Below, in pieces: positions 63,002-64,000 of a DNA stretch of 64,000 nt. Source of the stretch: an uncultured Fodinibius sp. (GTDB lineage Bacteria > Bacteroidota > Rhodothermia > Balneolales > Balneolaceae); NCBI GenBank assembly GCA_913056235.1, contig CAJXMW010000002.1, forward strand, positions 434,001 to 498,000, written 5' to 3'. The notes under the pieces were generated by a model. It had not been told where the DNA came from. It saw nothing but the letters and a program-made list of their open reading frames with translations, and searched no databases. Position 1 is the stretch's first letter. Each line of letters opens with the position of its first letter. The position numbers and the translations under genes are program-made.

Positions 63002-63979
63002 ATGACCGACCTGTTTCGTATTCCATACGCGTTGATTAAGCCGCTTTACCGGCGGACTTCGTTCCATAGGTCGGTAATTGATGAGCTGGAGAGTGACCAG
63101 CTCAAAGCAGCTTATGCAGAATGTCGATCGATCACGCGCTATCATGCCAAGACGTTTTATATGGCTACGCGCTTTCTGCCAAATCATAAGCAGCGCGGAA
63201 TCTTTGCTATTTACAGTCTCTGCCGGTACATCGATGACCTTGTAGATGAGGCGGAAGATCTTGTTGAACAAGAAAAGTTGAGTCGACAAGATATCCGGCG
63301 CAGGCTCGACAGTTGGAAACAGAAACTGCAAGATACCTACGACGGCCGGGATCATGACAATGCGATTCTTATTGCCTTTTCGGATGTCTTGAAACGGTAT
63401 CATATCCCCATTGAGATGCCGTTTGAGCTTATGGAGGGGGTCTGCATGGATCTGTTCAAAAACCGCTACGAGACTTTTGATGAGCTCTACGACTACTCCT
63501 TTAAGGTGGCCTCCATTGTGGGATTGATGACGAGCCAGGTATTTGGGTATGAATCCCGCGAAGCACTAGGCTACGCTGTGGATCTGGGGATCGCTATGCA
63601 GCTCACAAATATCCTGCGTGATGTGGGGGAAGATCTGCGACGCGACCGCATCTATCTACCAAAAGAAGACCTCGACCGCTTTGGTGTTACCGAACAGGAC
63701 TTATTCGATTACTCGCTCAATAAGCAGGTGACGGATCTGCTGCGTTTCGAAATTAATCGCACGCGGAGGTATTACAATCGCTCTGACAAAGGCATTCAAC
63801 TGCTGTCGGCAGATAGTCGATTACCGGTATACCTGGCGCGGCAAAATTACAGCCGTATTCTGGATAAGATCGAAGCTAATGATTATAACGTCTTCGACCA
63901 TCGTGCTTATCTGAATGCCACCGAAAAACTTTTCATACTCCCTCAGGCATATTATCAAATGCGGGTTGGTAAGTCCTAG
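63002..63979 (+). CDS. crtB: Phytoene synthase (squalene/phytoene synthase family)
   Basis: Joins two geranylgeranyl-PP to make phytoene, the entry to carotenoids. 325 residues from the ATG at 63002, which fits the family start; a longer TTG-started frame from 62945 adds a Lys-rich stretch without support. SITRYHAKTFYMATRFLP, the first Asp-rich motif YIDDLVDEAED, and the second with LTNILRDVGEDLRRDRIYLP bind the Mg-diphosphates. A hydroxysqualene or dehydrosqualene synthase is a less likely alternative. Nothing downstream is visible; the window ends 21 bases after its stop. Confidence 0.9.
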   Translation: MTDLFRIPYALIKPLYRRTSFHRSVIDELESDQLKAAYAECRSITRYHAKTFYMATRFLPNHKQRGIFAIYSLCRYIDDLVDEAEDLVEQEKLSRQDIRRRLDSWKQKLQDTYDGRDHDNAILIAFSDVLKRYHIPIEMPFELMEGVCMDLFKNRYETFDELYDYSFKVASIVGLMTSQVFGYESREALGYAVDLGIAMQLTNILRDVGEDLRRDRIYLPKEDLDRFGVTEQDLFDYSLNKQVTDLLRFEINRTRRYYNRSDKGIQLLSADSRLPVYLARQNYSRILDKIEANDYNVFDHRAYLNATEKLFILPQAYYQMRVGKS

Positions 63980-64000
63980 CCCACCAACGGGTATTTCCGC

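Noticed and set aside
1-64000. CRISPR arrays, tRNA or rRNA genes, insertion sequences, integrases
   Set aside because: I looked for regularly spaced repeats, cloverleaf-like T-arm words and transposase or integrase motifs in the gaps and saw none; tRNA absence was judged by eye only.

Overview
This window comes from a bacterium of the Bacteroidota/Rhodothermota/Balneolota assemblage, most likely a Balneolota (Fodinibius/Gracilimonas-like) species. That placement is inference. It rests on a SusC/SusD pair, secreted tricorn-type S41 and BNR-repeat proteins, two promoters of the TTG-N20-TAnnTTTG type used in this group, a crtB carotenoid gene, and palindromic TGTCATYTCGA/TGTCATCCTGA intergenic repeats.

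Layout. 1-6378: the 3' end of an unknown secreted-type protein, then a minus-strand housekeeping block (galE, a stand-alone HPt protein, a hotdog acyl-CoA thioesterase, a large tricorn-like S41 protease, a VOC protein and a decayed alpha/beta-hydrolase fragment). 6707-36787: a 30-kb, entirely plus-strand polysaccharide utilisation locus. 37146-39823: a TPR protein and a btaB-btaA pair for betaine lipid (DGTS) synthesis, minus strand. 39978-43100: small membrane protein, prfB (with the classic +1 programmed frameshift), coaE, fbp. 43326-46596: DUF192 lipoprotein and a BNR/VPS10-type secreted protein, minus strand. 46737-57860: the rimP-nusA-infB-rbfA-truB-ribF-rpsO-pnp-M16 protease information-processing cluster. 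58099-63979: asnS, holA, an ECF sigma factor with a zinc-less anti-sigma-like protein, purC (minus), and crtB.

The locus of most interest is the alpha-mannan PUL. A GntR/HutC-type regulator (6707) precedes a probable single operon (7682-35657): GH92, a ROK-kinase/mannose-6-phosphate-isomerase fusion, GH76, a sugar-porter MFS, SusC, SusD, a SusE-like lipoprotein, a second GH76, GH97, two more GH92, a DUF4964/DUF5127/DUF4965/DUF1793 protein, GH125, a second (FucP-like) MFS and a second ROK kinase. A GH43 follows as a separate unit. Logic (inference): surface and periplasmic GH76 cut the alpha-1,6 backbone, SusCDE bind and import, GH92/GH125/GH97/GH43 trim branches and ends, MFS proteins carry mannose into the cytoplasm, and one polypeptide phosphorylates it and isomerises it to fructose-6-P. 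All three GH92 enzymes carry Gln (GNQP) where the alpha-mannosidase general acid Glu (GNEP) is expected. That is the signature reported for a mannose-1-phosphate-6-mannose uncapping GH92, so the locus may target phosphomannan or another unusual mannan. Two intergenic sites match the HutC-subfamily operator consensus GT-N-TA-N-AC, one before the operon and one before the GH43 gene, and they suggest one regulon.

All family calls come from reading motifs by eye; no database search was run.
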